A stretch of 64,000 nucleotides of DNA from Saprospiraceae bacterium (GTDB taxonomy: Bacteria; Bacteroidota; Bacteroidia; Chitinophagales; Saprospiraceae): NCBI GenBank assembly GCA_020628095.1, contig JAHDFP010000020.1, forward strand, positions 1 to 64,000, given 5' to 3'. This document shows positions 37,219-46,744 of this stretch, piece after piece (positions within the stretch are counted from its first letter, which is position 1; every line of letters starts with the position of its first letter). The notes beneath the pieces were generated by a model. That model had not been told where the DNA came from, did no database searches, and was given only the letters and a program-made list of their open reading frames with translations. A program made the position numbers and the translations under genes.

Positions 37219-37781
37219 TGAGAAAAGCATTATTTTCTTCTCTTATCATATTCTTGCTAGCCTGTAGCACAGATAAAATAGACATATACAAACTCGTAGA
37301 TAACAATAGCGTGACAAAAGAAGTCGCTAAAAATGTTGTCATCTTCTATAGCGACTCCGCCGTGGTCAAAGTCAAAATAAAAAGTCCAACCTTAATCCGG
37401 TACTTTGATCAAGGAGAATACTACGACGAATTTCCTGATGGACTTTTAGTCGAGTTTTTAGATCCTAACAAAAAGGTTACCAGTTGGCTAGAAGCAGATT
37501 ATGCCTTACGCAAGGATATTGAGCAAAAAATATTCGTCAAAGAAAACGTCAGGCTCTTCAATAAAAACAATGATGAACTTATCACCACTGAACTCGTGTG
37601 GGACGAAGAAAATGAAGAAATCTATACCTACAAACCTGTCAAAATAAATGAACCCTCCAAAGGGGACACCAGCTTGGGCATCGGATTTAGAGCAGATCAA
37701 GAATTTACCAAGTTCATCATCAAAAACTATGTGGCCAGCAAAAATGTCGAAAAGTATAAGGCTGGATTAGAAGACAATTAG
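37215..37781 (+). CDS. lptC: LPS export ABC transporter periplasmic protein LptC
   Basis: A 188-residue LptC-like protein with a lipoprotein-type signal (FLLACSTD, Cys17). It has the LptC beta-jellyroll pattern found in Bacteroidota: VVIFYSDSAVVKVKIKSPTL, YYDEFPDGLLVEFLD, ADYALRKDIEQKIFVKENVR and LVWDEENEEIYT. It would link the LptBFG transporter to the LPS bridge. Two adjacent ATGs (37215 and 37218) could start it. The four-base overlap with a T9SS adhesin gene is an unusual partner for an essential LPS gene. Confidence 0.87.
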   Translation: MMRKALFSSLIIFLLACSTDKIDIYKLVDNNSVTKEVAKNVVIFYSDSAVVKVKIKSPTLIRYFDQGEYYDEFPDGLLVEFLDPNKKVTSWLEADYALRKDIEQKIFVKENVRLFNKNNDELITTELVWDEENEEIYTYKPVKINEPSKGDTSLGIGFRADQEFTKFIIKNYVASKNVEKYKAGLEDN

Positions 37782-37935
37782 ACATCAAGGCACAGCTATT
37801 ATTACGTTAATTTCCTCTCCCCTACTAACCTTTTAATCCCATCAGACATCAATCTGATGTAAAACGAACGAAAATATATTCCTAACGAAATCAATAGGAT
37901 TCCTATCTATTGGTATCAAAACAAATTCTTGACTT

Positions 37936-38775
37936 ATGACAATCTCTGTTAGAGATCTGCTGTCTATCGGCATGGTCACTTATTTCCTATGTGCGTCACT
38001 GAATGCACAAGTAAGATTTCAAGACAAAAGTCTCCCCTGTGTAGAGAAAAAATTTAATGTGCAGATCGTGATGTCCATAGATTCTTCAAGACGTCAGCCC
38101 CTACTTAGTCCAGAACAGGTACAATCCATACTCGCTCAAGCCAACTATTATTTTGAGCCAATATGTATGAGCCTTAGTTCTTGTGATTATAAAGTGATTC
38201 AAGATAATTATGCGTATGCCTACTTACTTCATGACTATAGGATCAGAGAGGCAGGTATCGTGCATGCCCTTCCTCGGAGAATAAATATCTTTTTCTCTAA
38301 TGAAGTGGCTGGCGCACAATGCGGATATAGCGAATTCTATGGCTTCTTTACAGAAAGGAATGCACATATATATGTAGAATTAAATTGCGAAGACGGACCC
38401 GCAGAGCAGATCGCCCATCATCTGGGCCACTTACTGGGTCTATCAACAACTAATTTTACCGAGACACCAGAACTTGTCGACAGATCTAATTGCCACATCA
38501 CAGGAGACTCTATATGTGACACGCCTGCCGACCCGTACGGAATGACAAAGGATTCGACTAATCAATGGGTCATTGTAGATCAAGAAAAAGATACTCTGCC
38601 AGAGTATGTGGATGGTTGTGAATTCGTCTGGGAGACAAGAGACCCTAGTGGTAATCCTTTCTTTCCGCACACGACTAATATCATGTCACACTATCACTGT
38701 AAATGTGAATTTACCAGAGAACAATATCTCAAGATGGTTAATAATTATTACCAATCTTCTATTAAGCAATACTAA
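37936..38775 (+). CDS. M43 (pappalysin)-like secreted protein with degenerate zinc site
   Basis: A 279-residue protein with a signal peptide (about 1-24). The fold cues match M43 metalloproteases: GDSICDTPADP at about 190-200, and the Met-turn-like NIMSHYHCKCEFTREQ around Met250. The zinc motif that should read HExxHxxGxxH reads H161-H-L-G-H165-L-L-G-L-S-T171. The catalytic Glu is a His and the third ligand is a Thr. The DNA reads cat cat ctg ggc cac, so this is not a single-base slip. It is probably an inactive or altered relative. It lies between lptC and the PKD giant. Confidence 0.78.
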   Translation: MTISVRDLLSIGMVTYFLCASLNAQVRFQDKSLPCVEKKFNVQIVMSIDSSRRQPLLSPEQVQSILAQANYYFEPICMSLSSCDYKVIQDNYAYAYLLHDYRIREAGIVHALPRRINIFFSNEVAGAQCGYSEFYGFFTERNAHIYVELNCEDGPAEQIAHHLGHLLGLSTTNFTETPELVDRSNCHITGDSICDTPADPYGMTKDSTNQWVIVDQEKDTLPEYVDGCEFVWETRDPSGNPFFPHTTNIMSHYHCKCEFTREQYLKMVNNYYQSSIKQY

Positions 38776-38869
38776 GCCGCAACATCTTTCATCAATAAAA
38801 TAAGACACATTAGGATATAGCTAATCTTTAGTCATATCCCCTTATGAGTTAGTTACTAAATATAAACAA

Positions 38870-41800
38870 ATGAAAAATCTCATAATTATAATTATCCTTC
38901 TCTCGCCATCGATAATTACTAGTCAATCAGCAGATAAGAATAAAGGATGCCTTCCATTAACAATCCAATTCACTTCTCATGAGCAGACTTCATATTTTTG
39001 GGATTTTGGTGACGGCAGTACATCTACATTACGTTCACCACAGCACATTTATACTGATGCCGGAATGTACGCCGTCACTTTATATAGTGACTCTGATAGA
39101 AATACAACCATTGGCACTTTACAGATAGAAGTATTTCCAGATCTCATTGTAGATATAGAAAGTAATAAGACCGTAGGGTGCGTTCCCGAATCCATTCAAT
39201 TCACTTATAACCTGGATAAGCATGATGATATTTCCATCTTAGATTTTCTCTGGGCATTCGGTGATGGAAATAGTTCTGAGCAAAGAAACCCCTACCACAC
39301 ATACCAAGAAGAAGGCCAATTTGATGTCTCCTTACAACTCACAACCAATTATACAGAGTGCAACAAGACCATCAAAAAAGATGATCTCATAAGTCTGGAA
39401 AAACCATTAGTAGATTTTAGCGTGGACAAAACTTTTAGTTGTCTGATTCCTGAGACGTTTTATATTGATAATAACTCTACTTATAACAGCCAGTATAAAT
39501 ATGAATGGGATTTTGGCAATGGCATCACTTCTGATCGATACACACCCAATCCAATAAGCTATCATACAGAGGGTGACTATACCATATCGCTGACTATTAC
39601 ATCACCCAATGGATGCAGCGCTACTCAAGAACAAAAAATTTCTTTAGGAAAACCCTATGTTGACTTCGCAGTAGAAGACACGACGTGTATAGGTAGTATG
39701 TTACAGGTTATTAATGATTCTTCCTCTTCTTCTCACTACTGGGAATTTGGTGAAGGCGCAGAGCCAAAAACATCGAGAAGAAAATCTCCAGAATTTACCT
39801 ACAACACGGCTGGAATCAAAACAGTACACTATCGAAGCAGTAGCGGGAGTTGCTCTTTAGACACGACCTTTCAGATATTGGTTTCAGATAAGTTATCCTC
39901 ATTCTCAGTAGAGACAGTATCCAAATGTAGTAACCCAGCCATACTAAAATTGCATGCCCACTATACTGGACTGGACAAATACTACTGGAATAATTCGAGA
40001 GTAGAAGAAGGCGATGTCTTTATTTACGAATTTGACCTAAAAGATAGAGATGAGTACCATATTCATAATACAGAAATGATTAACCTGACATTGGCCGTTG
40101 TAACAGAAAGTGGCTGTATAGACTCTACAGAAATAGAATATAAATATCAATTGCCAGAATCATTTTTAGTACCAAGCACCATAATCGGACGTGCCCCACT
40201 CAAGGTGGACTTTGAGGATAAAGGAAGTTCTTCGGATTCTATTGTACAAAGCATCTGGAAATTTGGTAATGGTGTGGAAGTCACCTTAGGCGGAGACGAA
40301 AAAGAAGTATCTCACACTTACAAAAAACCAGGTCTCTATAATGTCACATTGACCGTAGAAGATTCTTCAGGTTGTCAAAACACTTCCTCACCCACAACCA
40401 TAGAAGTAATTAATATTACTGATTCCGAATTGGATGATATTGCAAGAGAATGCGAAGGCATGTGCGTGGATTGCGGTGAAGATGGCAATAGACGTACTTT
40501 CTGTGTAGGTCAGGACATGATGATTTTTCTGCCTCGCACATCCTATGATCTGCACCTTAATATGGAAAATGATGTACTCAGTCATTGTTGGAAGGAGAAT
40601 CCATTCGTAGATGCGCCAAGGTTTCCAGGTTCATTTGGGGCTACTTTAGATGTGGAGTATAAAGGATTTTTATTAGAAAAATATGAAATACCTGGCACTC
40701 TAAAAGTAGATGGCCCCCGTGCAGATATAAAGTATGAAAAAAAATGTTCTGCACCCTATGAAGTTCATTTTACAAGTGAAAGTCGAAACTATCAATCACT
40801 CGAATGGGTACACCAAGATCAAGTCATCAGTAGATCACAAGAATTTACTTATTCATTCCGTGAGAAAGGTATTCATGAGGTTATACTAAGAGCGCATTCT
40901 ACCACTTCGGAATGTAAAACACATACAGATACCGTGGAAATACATATTACAACTCCAGAGGCAGTCATAAAAGCCCCAAAAGAATTATGTGATAACGTTT
41001 CATACTCCTTGGACGCATCATTAAGTACTGATATATATCAGGGATGTGGTAATAATATCTTATGGGAGTTTGAGCACCAAAGATCACGTGCCGTCTCTGA
41101 CGAAGTAATAGATCATAAGTTCCCAGCAGGAAAACAAAAACTCAAACTAACGATCACCGACATCAATGGTTGCACGGCTCAAGCAGAAACCCAAATCAAT
41201 GTCTATGGTCGACAACTTAATTTTAATTTAGATGACAGGATATGTTTTCCGCATAACACTCAACTAATCAATACTAGTAAATTAGATACCACAGCAACTG
41301 AATGGGCTTGGAGTTTCGGTGCTAACGAAAAGAGTCCTAATCACACCTTTACGGCAGCAGATCTTCATCCTATAAAAAAAGACACAATAGAGATAAGTGT
41401 GAATGTTCTGGATGCTCTAGGATGTCGCGATACTTTAACTAAATATATTTCTGTCTACCAACCCGAGTCTTCTATCTCTCTTAGTGCTCAGACGGCTTGC
41501 GTCGGATCTCAGGTCAATATTAAAGGAATCGAATTTGATGATGAAGGATCATATCTGAATTTCGAATGGGATTTTGGTAATGGAGAGCAAAGTAATGAAA
41601 GGAATAACTTCGTGGAATATTCGGAAAGAGGAATTTATACCATCTCTATGATTTTCGCTGAGGCTGGTTCAGGATGTGGAGATACCCTAACTAGAGAATT
41701 ACGCATCGTAGATCAACCGATAGCCGAGTTTTCTTCTTCCGTAGATGGGTGGGATGTTATCTGTCATCCTCATACGATAAGTTTTACTGATGAGTCTTAT

Positions 41801-43750
41801 GTAGATGGTTCTGTAAATTATGATTGGTCATTTGGACAAGGTAATAGCTCCGTATTAGAGAATCCGACCATGACCTTAGAAAAAGGAATCACCACTGTCG
41901 GACTTACAGTAAAATCCGTCCATGGATGTAGTTCTTACACCGAAAGAAACTTTGAACTGGTGGGCCCTTCTGGGGATCTCTTTGTATCGGACAAAACCTT
42001 ATGCTTTGGCGAGGAACTTTTGTTAGAACTAAAAAATCCTGATGACGTTAACGAATATAATTGGGATCTGGGTAACGGTACAGTCATCACCGATCAGAAT
42101 CCTGTCACTTACTCTTATCCTGAGATTCCAGAAAATAATATTTCAGATATTGATCTGGTAATTAAATCAACAGCTAACGGATGTGAATCCATCTTATCCT
42201 CTACAGTGAGATTTCAGGATATTACAACAGACTTTAGCACTAATGTGGATAGTCTAGAATTTATTTGTCACCCTCATGAGTTAATCTTTAGTAACCAAAC
42301 TGAAAGCATCGGTAGCACAACATTTAACTGGAACTTTGGAAACGGACAGATTAGTCAATCAAAAAACCCTGTACACACTTTCGAGAAAGGAACTTATGAC
42401 ATAGAACTCATAGGAAGAACTAGTTTTGGATGCAGTGACACTTCGTCTATGGCAATAGATGTTGTCGGACCTAGCGGATTACTGAATATCTCCGATAGAT
42501 CTATATGTCTGGGAGATACAATCACCATAGACATTAGCGACAAAGACGATGTAGATTATTCTCAGTGGACAATGAGTCATGGGTACGAAGCGGAGAATAT
42601 AGAGTCTCTTACATATAGCTGGCAAGAGCTACCAGAAAATAATTATTCTATCCTAAATATTCTTTTGAGATCAGATGACAACGGTTGTGAAACCAAACTC
42701 TCGAAAATTATAAGAATCCAAGACGCCATCGCAGACTTTGGTATCAATCTAGATAGTAACGAGGTCGCTTGTTTTCCATTTGATGCATCTTTCGAGAATC
42801 ATTCTATGATAGTAGGACAAGAATTTTTTGATTGGGATTTTGGTGACAATAGGACTTCTCAGGCGCGAAACCCCGACCACACCTATGACAAAGGAGAATA
42901 TACCATATCACTTATTGCCAGTTCCAGTTTCGGATGTAAAGATACGGCTAACATATCGCTGTCCGTAAATGGACCTAACGCCATAGTACACGTGGTAAAA
43001 GATTCCATCTGTTATAATGAAGAAGCAGAAATAAAACTCACCGACGTCTCCGACACCGATGCGATCACCTGGCATCTCAACAATGGAGAGGTCATCAGTG
43101 ACAACAACTTATTTCATATAATAGACCATGTCGAAGGTGACCATATTGTCACCGCAGAGCTGAGAGAAGAATCCACTGGCTGCCTTACGACATTTGATAT
43201 TCCTTTATTTATAACTAAAGTAATTGCAGACTTTGAGCAAGTTGAATATTCTGATTTTTGTTTTGGAAGAGTAGAATTAGAGAATCTCTCTTATGGATCT
43301 GATAGTTATATATGGCATGCTGATGAGGATTATTATACAGAAGACAGAGACCTCATCCACTATTACCAAGAAATAGGAGGTAAGGAAATACAACTTGTCG
43401 CCATAGATCAAGGAACGGGATGTAGAGACACCTTAATCAAAACCATTGAGATACCTAACGGTACAGAATACATCCATTATCCAAATGTCTTCTCTCCTAA
43501 CCAAGATGGTAAAAATGATATATTCAAACCTGTCATAGACGAGGGTTACGAAGACCTCGTGAGTATCAAAGAATTTTCCATCTATAATAGATGGGGAAAA
43601 CAAGTCTACTCCTATAATCAGGAAGAAGGCTGGGACGGTATCGCAGATGGTCAAATTCAGCCATCAGATGTATATGCTTATTATTTAGAATTAGATATCG
43701 AAGGATGTCAGGTCATCCGTCAGAAAGGGAATGTGACTATTGTGAGATAG
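38870..43750 (+). CDS. Giant PKD-repeat secreted protein with T9SS type B C-terminal domain
   Basis: A 1626-residue exported protein (signal peptide about 1-19). It holds about a dozen PKD-type modules marked by W-x-F-G-x-G motifs (FWDFGDGST, LWAFGDGNS, EWDFGNGE, DWDFGDNR). A cysteine-rich segment at about 525-550 (CEGMCVDCGEDGNRRTFCVG) interrupts the series. Residues 951-1451 consist of three tandem 168-residue double-PKD units. The end (1537-1626) is a gliding motility-associated domain (YPNVFSPNQDGKNDIFKP, IYNRWGKQVYSY, SDVYAYYLEL). It is probably a long stalk-like surface adhesin. Confidence 0.9.
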   Translation: MKNLIIIIILLSPSIITSQSADKNKGCLPLTIQFTSHEQTSYFWDFGDGSTSTLRSPQHIYTDAGMYAVTLYSDSDRNTTIGTLQIEVFPDLIVDIESNKTVGCVPESIQFTYNLDKHDDISILDFLWAFGDGNSSEQRNPYHTYQEEGQFDVSLQLTTNYTECNKTIKKDDLISLEKPLVDFSVDKTFSCLIPETFYIDNNSTYNSQYKYEWDFGNGITSDRYTPNPISYHTEGDYTISLTITSPNGCSATQEQKISLGKPYVDFAVEDTTCIGSMLQVINDSSSSSHYWEFGEGAEPKTSRRKSPEFTYNTAGIKTVHYRSSSGSCSLDTTFQILVSDKLSSFSVETVSKCSNPAILKLHAHYTGLDKYYWNNSRVEEGDVFIYEFDLKDRDEYHIHNTEMINLTLAVVTESGCIDSTEIEYKYQLPESFLVPSTIIGRAPLKVDFEDKGSSSDSIVQSIWKFGNGVEVTLGGDEKEVSHTYKKPGLYNVTLTVEDSSGCQNTSSPTTIEVINITDSELDDIARECEGMCVDCGEDGNRRTFCVGQDMMIFLPRTSYDLHLNMENDVLSHCWKENPFVDAPRFPGSFGATLDVEYKGFLLEKYEIPGTLKVDGPRADIKYEKKCSAPYEVHFTSESRNYQSLEWVHQDQVISRSQEFTYSFREKGIHEVILRAHSTTSECKTHTDTVEIHITTPEAVIKAPKELCDNVSYSLDASLSTDIYQGCGNNILWEFEHQRSRAVSDEVIDHKFPAGKQKLKLTITDINGCTAQAETQINVYGRQLNFNLDDRICFPHNTQLINTSKLDTTATEWAWSFGANEKSPNHTFTAADLHPIKKDTIEISVNVLDALGCRDTLTKYISVYQPESSISLSAQTACVGSQVNIKGIEFDDEGSYLNFEWDFGNGEQSNERNNFVEYSERGIYTISMIFAEAGSGCGDTLTRELRIVDQPIAEFSSSVDGWDVICHPHTISFTDESYVDGSVNYDWSFGQGNSSVLENPTMTLEKGITTVGLTVKSVHGCSSYTERNFELVGPSGDLFVSDKTLCFGEELLLELKNPDDVNEYNWDLGNGTVITDQNPVTYSYPEIPENNISDIDLVIKSTANGCESILSSTVRFQDITTDFSTNVDSLEFICHPHELIFSNQTESIGSTTFNWNFGNGQISQSKNPVHTFEKGTYDIELIGRTSFGCSDTSSMAIDVVGPSGLLNISDRSICLGDTITIDISDKDDVDYSQWTMSHGYEAENIESLTYSWQELPENNYSILNILLRSDDNGCETKLSKIIRIQDAIADFGINLDSNEVACFPFDASFENHSMIVGQEFFDWDFGDNRTSQARNPDHTYDKGEYTISLIASSSFGCKDTANISLSVNGPNAIVHVVKDSICYNEEAEIKLTDVSDTDAITWHLNNGEVISDNNLFHIIDHVEGDHIVTAELREESTGCLTTFDIPLFITKVIADFEQVEYSDFCFGRVELENLSYGSDSYIWHADEDYYTEDRDLIHYYQEIGGKEIQLVAIDQGTGCRDTLIKTIEIPNGTEYIHYPNVFSPNQDGKNDIFKPVIDEGYEDLVSIKEFSIYNRWGKQVYSYNQEEGWDGIADGQIQPSDVYAYYLELDIEGCQVIRQKGNVTIVR
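41720..43222 (+). repeat. Three tandem ~504-bp (168-residue) units inside the PKD giant
   Basis: The block-starting motif IAEF/TTDF/IADF recurs with Phe at residues 954, 1122, 1290 and 1455, so the spacing is 168, 168 and 165 residues. Each unit has a conserved C-H/F-P cysteine motif (ICHPH, ICHPH, ACFPF), a W-x-F-G motif, and a G-P-S/N-G/A joint (VGPSG, VGPSG, NGPNA) leading to a second module. The protein sequences have diverged, so the duplication is old. Confidence 0.8.
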
Positions 43751-43886
43751 CGTATGACTGCTTTGTTAATGCAGCATTAATAATTTCTGTTAATTACATT
43801 TTAAAAGTGTAACGGGAAGTAACTTTTCATCTCAATGCACACTCATAGCTTTAAATCTTGATTTATTAATCTGAAAAAATAAGCCT

Positions 43887-45065
43887 ATGAAAAAGTTACT
43901 TTACACACTCGTACTTTTTACGCTTGTTGCAAGCTGTCGTACTCTGGAAAAAATGATAGAGCGTGGGCAATATGACGAAGCCATAGTCTATGCTACAGAA
44001 AAATTAGCTGGAAAGAAAAAGAAGAAAACCAAGCACGTACAGATGCTAGAAGAAGCCTTCGTCAAAGTTACAAGGATGGACTTAGACAGAATAGAAGGTC
44101 TAAAGCGCGGTAATAATTCTCGCAACTGGAAGCGAATCTATGAGATTACTGACAAGATAGAACGTCGTCAGTCTAGGATAGATCCTTTTCTACCATTGAT
44201 AAGTAAAGATGGCTATGAGGGAAGATTTGATTTTGTCGATACGCATAGGCTCAAAGATGAAGCCGAAGCAGAAATGGCAAACTACCTCTATGGCAAAGCA
44301 GAAATTTTATTAGCTGAAGCAAAACAAACTAGTTCTAAGAGAAAAGCACGCAGTGCTTACGCACTATATGACGAGGCGGATAATTGGATAGCAGACTACA
44401 AGGATACTTATGAGAAGAAAAGAGAAGCCATAGACTTAGGTCATGTCAATATCAAAGTGGATCTGATCAATAGTGCAGAAGCTGTAGTCCCTAAAAATTT
44501 TGAGCGAATCATCAAGAGTATAGATCTGCGCGATATGAATAGTATATGGAGGACCTATCACTTATCAGATAATTCTAATAATGAATATGATTATATCGCA
44601 AAGATGGAAATTATGAATATCTCAGTAGGTCCTGAGCAGGAAATCATAAACCAGCACGAGGACGAAAAAGAAATAAAAAATGGTTATCGTTATCTGAAAG
44701 ATGATAAAGGAAAATTTGTCAGGGATACATCTGGCAAAAGAATCAAAGTGGAAAAATTCAAATGGATACACGCCTTTGTCACAGAGGTCCAAAGGCATAA
44801 AGAAGCACAGGTAACTGGTCATCTTTTCTTTATCGATAACAATACAGGAAATACGATAAGTTCTGTACCTGTGGATGTGCGTACAGTATTTAAGGATTAT
44901 GCGAGCACATTTATAGGTGACAGGAGAGCACTATGCAGTCACGATCATCATCGTATAGACAGACAATCGAGACCTTTTCCACATGACTTAGATATGATAC
45001 ACGATGCATCGGAAGAGTTGAAAATCGTATTCATGAAAGAACTAAAAGCGAGCCCATTGATATAA
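43887..45065 (+). CDS. Putative lipoprotein, helical, unknown function
   Basis: A 392-residue protein with a lipoprotein signal (LVASCRTLEK, Cys17). The N-terminal half is helical and TPR-like (IERGQYDEAIVYATEKLAGK, GKAEILLAEAKQTSSKRKAR), rich in lysine and arginine. The C-terminal half is alpha-beta (INVKVDL-type strands) and contains VPVDVRTVFKDYASTFIGDRRAL followed by a histidine cluster (CSHDHHRIDRQ). I do not recognise the family. It ends at a strong terminator and follows the PKD giant by 136 bases, so it may share function with that surface protein. Confidence 0.78.
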   Translation: MKKLLYTLVLFTLVASCRTLEKMIERGQYDEAIVYATEKLAGKKKKKTKHVQMLEEAFVKVTRMDLDRIEGLKRGNNSRNWKRIYEITDKIERRQSRIDPFLPLISKDGYEGRFDFVDTHRLKDEAEAEMANYLYGKAEILLAEAKQTSSKRKARSAYALYDEADNWIADYKDTYEKKREAIDLGHVNIKVDLINSAEAVVPKNFERIIKSIDLRDMNSIWRTYHLSDNSNNEYDYIAKMEIMNISVGPEQEIINQHEDEKEIKNGYRYLKDDKGKFVRDTSGKRIKVEKFKWIHAFVTEVQRHKEAQVTGHLFFIDNNTGNTISSVPVDVRTVFKDYASTFIGDRRALCSHDHHRIDRQSRPFPHDLDMIHDASEELKIVFMKELKASPLI

Positions 45066-45110
45066 AAAACAAAAGCTCCGTCAGATTCTTCTGACGGAGC
45101 TTTTGTTTTT
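45065..45110. terminator. Strong bidirectional terminator, perfect 21-bp stem
   Basis: Bases 45065-45085 and 45090-45110 are perfect inverted copies around a four-base TTCT loop, with AAAAGCTCCGTCAGA in the inner arm and A and T runs on the two outer ends. It lies between the convergent lipoprotein gene and the DUF1508 gene and can serve both. Confidence 0.93.
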
Positions 45111-45129
45111 TCATATATGGCTTATGTTT

Positions 45130-46467
45130 CTATTCTGCTTCTTGATCGGCACAATTATGATTATAGTACATGTGATTTCCACACGTCTTCATAAAGAACA
45201 TATCACAATAGTTCGCGGCCTTGATACGAAATGCTTGTCTATCTTTTTCGTTAGTCATCATTTTTCTGTAGTACGTTTTGTGACTAACGGTACCTCCTAG
45301 ATTTGCATTAATGCCTCTTGGGATAACCTCATTGGAGAATAAATCTGCTGTAGCATCCTTAAAACCATTTTCGTATCCCATCTGCTTAAAGATGCCATCT
45401 AAGAATCTACGCTCCATCGCACTCTCTTCATACTTGGCCTTGATCTTATTATAAAATTGAGCAGGCGATAGCGCATGAGAATCTCCGTACTCTGGAGCAC
45501 GTCCGAGAACGGTCGTAGTTTTAGGTGGTTCTTCGTTAGGTATCTTAAATATCGGATGTGTCAATGCATCGCAATCACATGTTTTTACTACAACTGGGGC
45601 TGGAGCTACCACGGGAACAGACTTCCATGCAATAGCTGCGGGTAAGGCCGCAGGAACTATTGGAAATAGAAAGAATAGCAAAAACGGCAATAACAAGAAT
45701 AATATAGGCCACCATCCACCGACTTTAGCGGCAGCCACTTCCTTTATCGCGGCAGGACCACCTGATTTCACATGTTCTATATCAGCAAATTTCATAGCAC
45801 CCATGCTCGCCGCTGCAATGGCCGCGTATTTGGTTACTCTTCTATTTTCACCTATTTGATTACGAGTTTTGCCTATTTGCCTACGATTTTCTCCTATAAG
45901 ATTTCTTGTCTCACCTATCTGATTACGAGTTTCGCTTAGCACATTTCTCATGGTATTGACTACGTTCCTAGATTCGCTTATTATCCTTCCTTCTACGACA
46001 CCAGATGCCTTTAGCGCTTCCTCCCAACTCTGCTTGGTTACTTTGCCTATAACAGCTGTGCCTGCAATAGCCGAAGCCGCACTCGCACTGCCTGCGCTTA
46101 TGCTACCAGCTTGACCCATCAGATAGGCTTGATACGCCTTAGCTTCAGACTCCGCAGCAAATGCTCCACTCAGGGCAATTTCCTGATGATTACCAGCCTT
46201 CAAGGATAGAAACCACTTTCCCATCTTTTCTAGTACCGACCATCTGTCATTATTATCTCGATTTTTGATAACAGATTGTATACCATTATCCCTAGACTTA
46301 TCAGAGGAGTATCCCTCGCTGCGCATAGCTACTTTTCCATCCTTATCCAGCATAGCAAAGTAATGCTCTCCCTCATGCTCGAAAATCGAAAAATCATCGT
46401 GATCCGAAGATTTATCATGTCCTTGATATCGCGAATGCGCTAAATAATCGTCCTTTTTATTACTCAT
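45130..46467 (-). CDS. DUF1508 (YegP-like) membrane protein with coiled-coil heptads
   Basis: A 445-residue protein. Two DUF1508-type modules lie at about 24-118 (DDFSIFEHEGEHYFAMLDKD, RWSVLEKMGKWFLSLKAGN). An alanine/glycine/serine-rich linker (119-142) follows. Residues 177-212 are five heptads of the form GETRNxI, probably a coiled coil. A hydrophobic segment (251-280, WWPILFLLLPFLLFFLFPIV) spans the membrane. The C-terminal 150 residues contain CDCD and paired cysteines near the end and match nothing I know. No signal peptide is visible, so DUF1508 is probably cytoplasmic and the C-terminus external. Confidence 0.78.
   Translation of the reverse strand: MSNKKDDYLAHSRYQGHDKSSDHDDFSIFEHEGEHYFAMLDKDGKVAMRSEGYSSDKSRDNGIQSVIKNRDNNDRWSVLEKMGKWFLSLKAGNHQEIALSGAFAAESEAKAYQAYLMGQAGSISAGSASAASAIAGTAVIGKVTKQSWEEALKASGVVEGRIISESRNVVNTMRNVLSETRNQIGETRNLIGENRRQIGKTRNQIGENRRVTKYAAIAAASMGAMKFADIEHVKSGGPAAIKEVAAAKVGGWWPILFLLLPFLLFFLFPIVPAALPAAIAWKSVPVVAPAPVVVKTCDCDALTHPIFKIPNEEPPKTTTVLGRAPEYGDSHALSPAQFYNKIKAKYEESAMERRFLDGIFKQMGYENGFKDATADLFSNEVIPRGINANLGGTVSHKTYYRKMMTNEKDRQAFRIKAANYCDMFFMKTCGNHMYYNHNCADQEAE
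45841..45945 (-). repeat. Five 21-bp (heptad) coding repeats
   Basis: Within the DUF1508 protein, residues about 177-212 read SETRNQI, GETRNLI, GENRRQI, GKTRNQI, GENRRVT. At DNA level each unit is 21 bases with similar but not identical sequence. The Ile positions and repeat length of seven suggest a short coiled coil. Confidence 0.8.
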
Positions 46468-46744
46468 CGTTTACAAAAGTTAAATAGACTATCCATTAAT
46501 AGACCATGCAATTTACTGGCCTTCAAGAGATTAAATATTAAGATTTATTCTGCTTTCTTAGAAACGATCAACTTAGAATAACAAAATGCTGGATTGCCTT
46601 TTGTATAAGGTGTAAATCAAAAAAGTAAGTTATGAAATTTATAGCAATAATAGGCTTATTATCCATCCAAAAAAGTCAACTTCACCTCTTCATGAGACAA
46701 CTGATCGCCCTTCTATCAGAAAGGATTACAGCTTAAAATCTCAC

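Noticed and set aside
46632-46736. 34-residue plus-strand frame starting MKFIAIIGLLS in the gap before alaS
   Set aside because: It resembles a signal peptide, but it is very short, without known homologue pattern, and a chance frame of this size is expected in AT-rich DNA.
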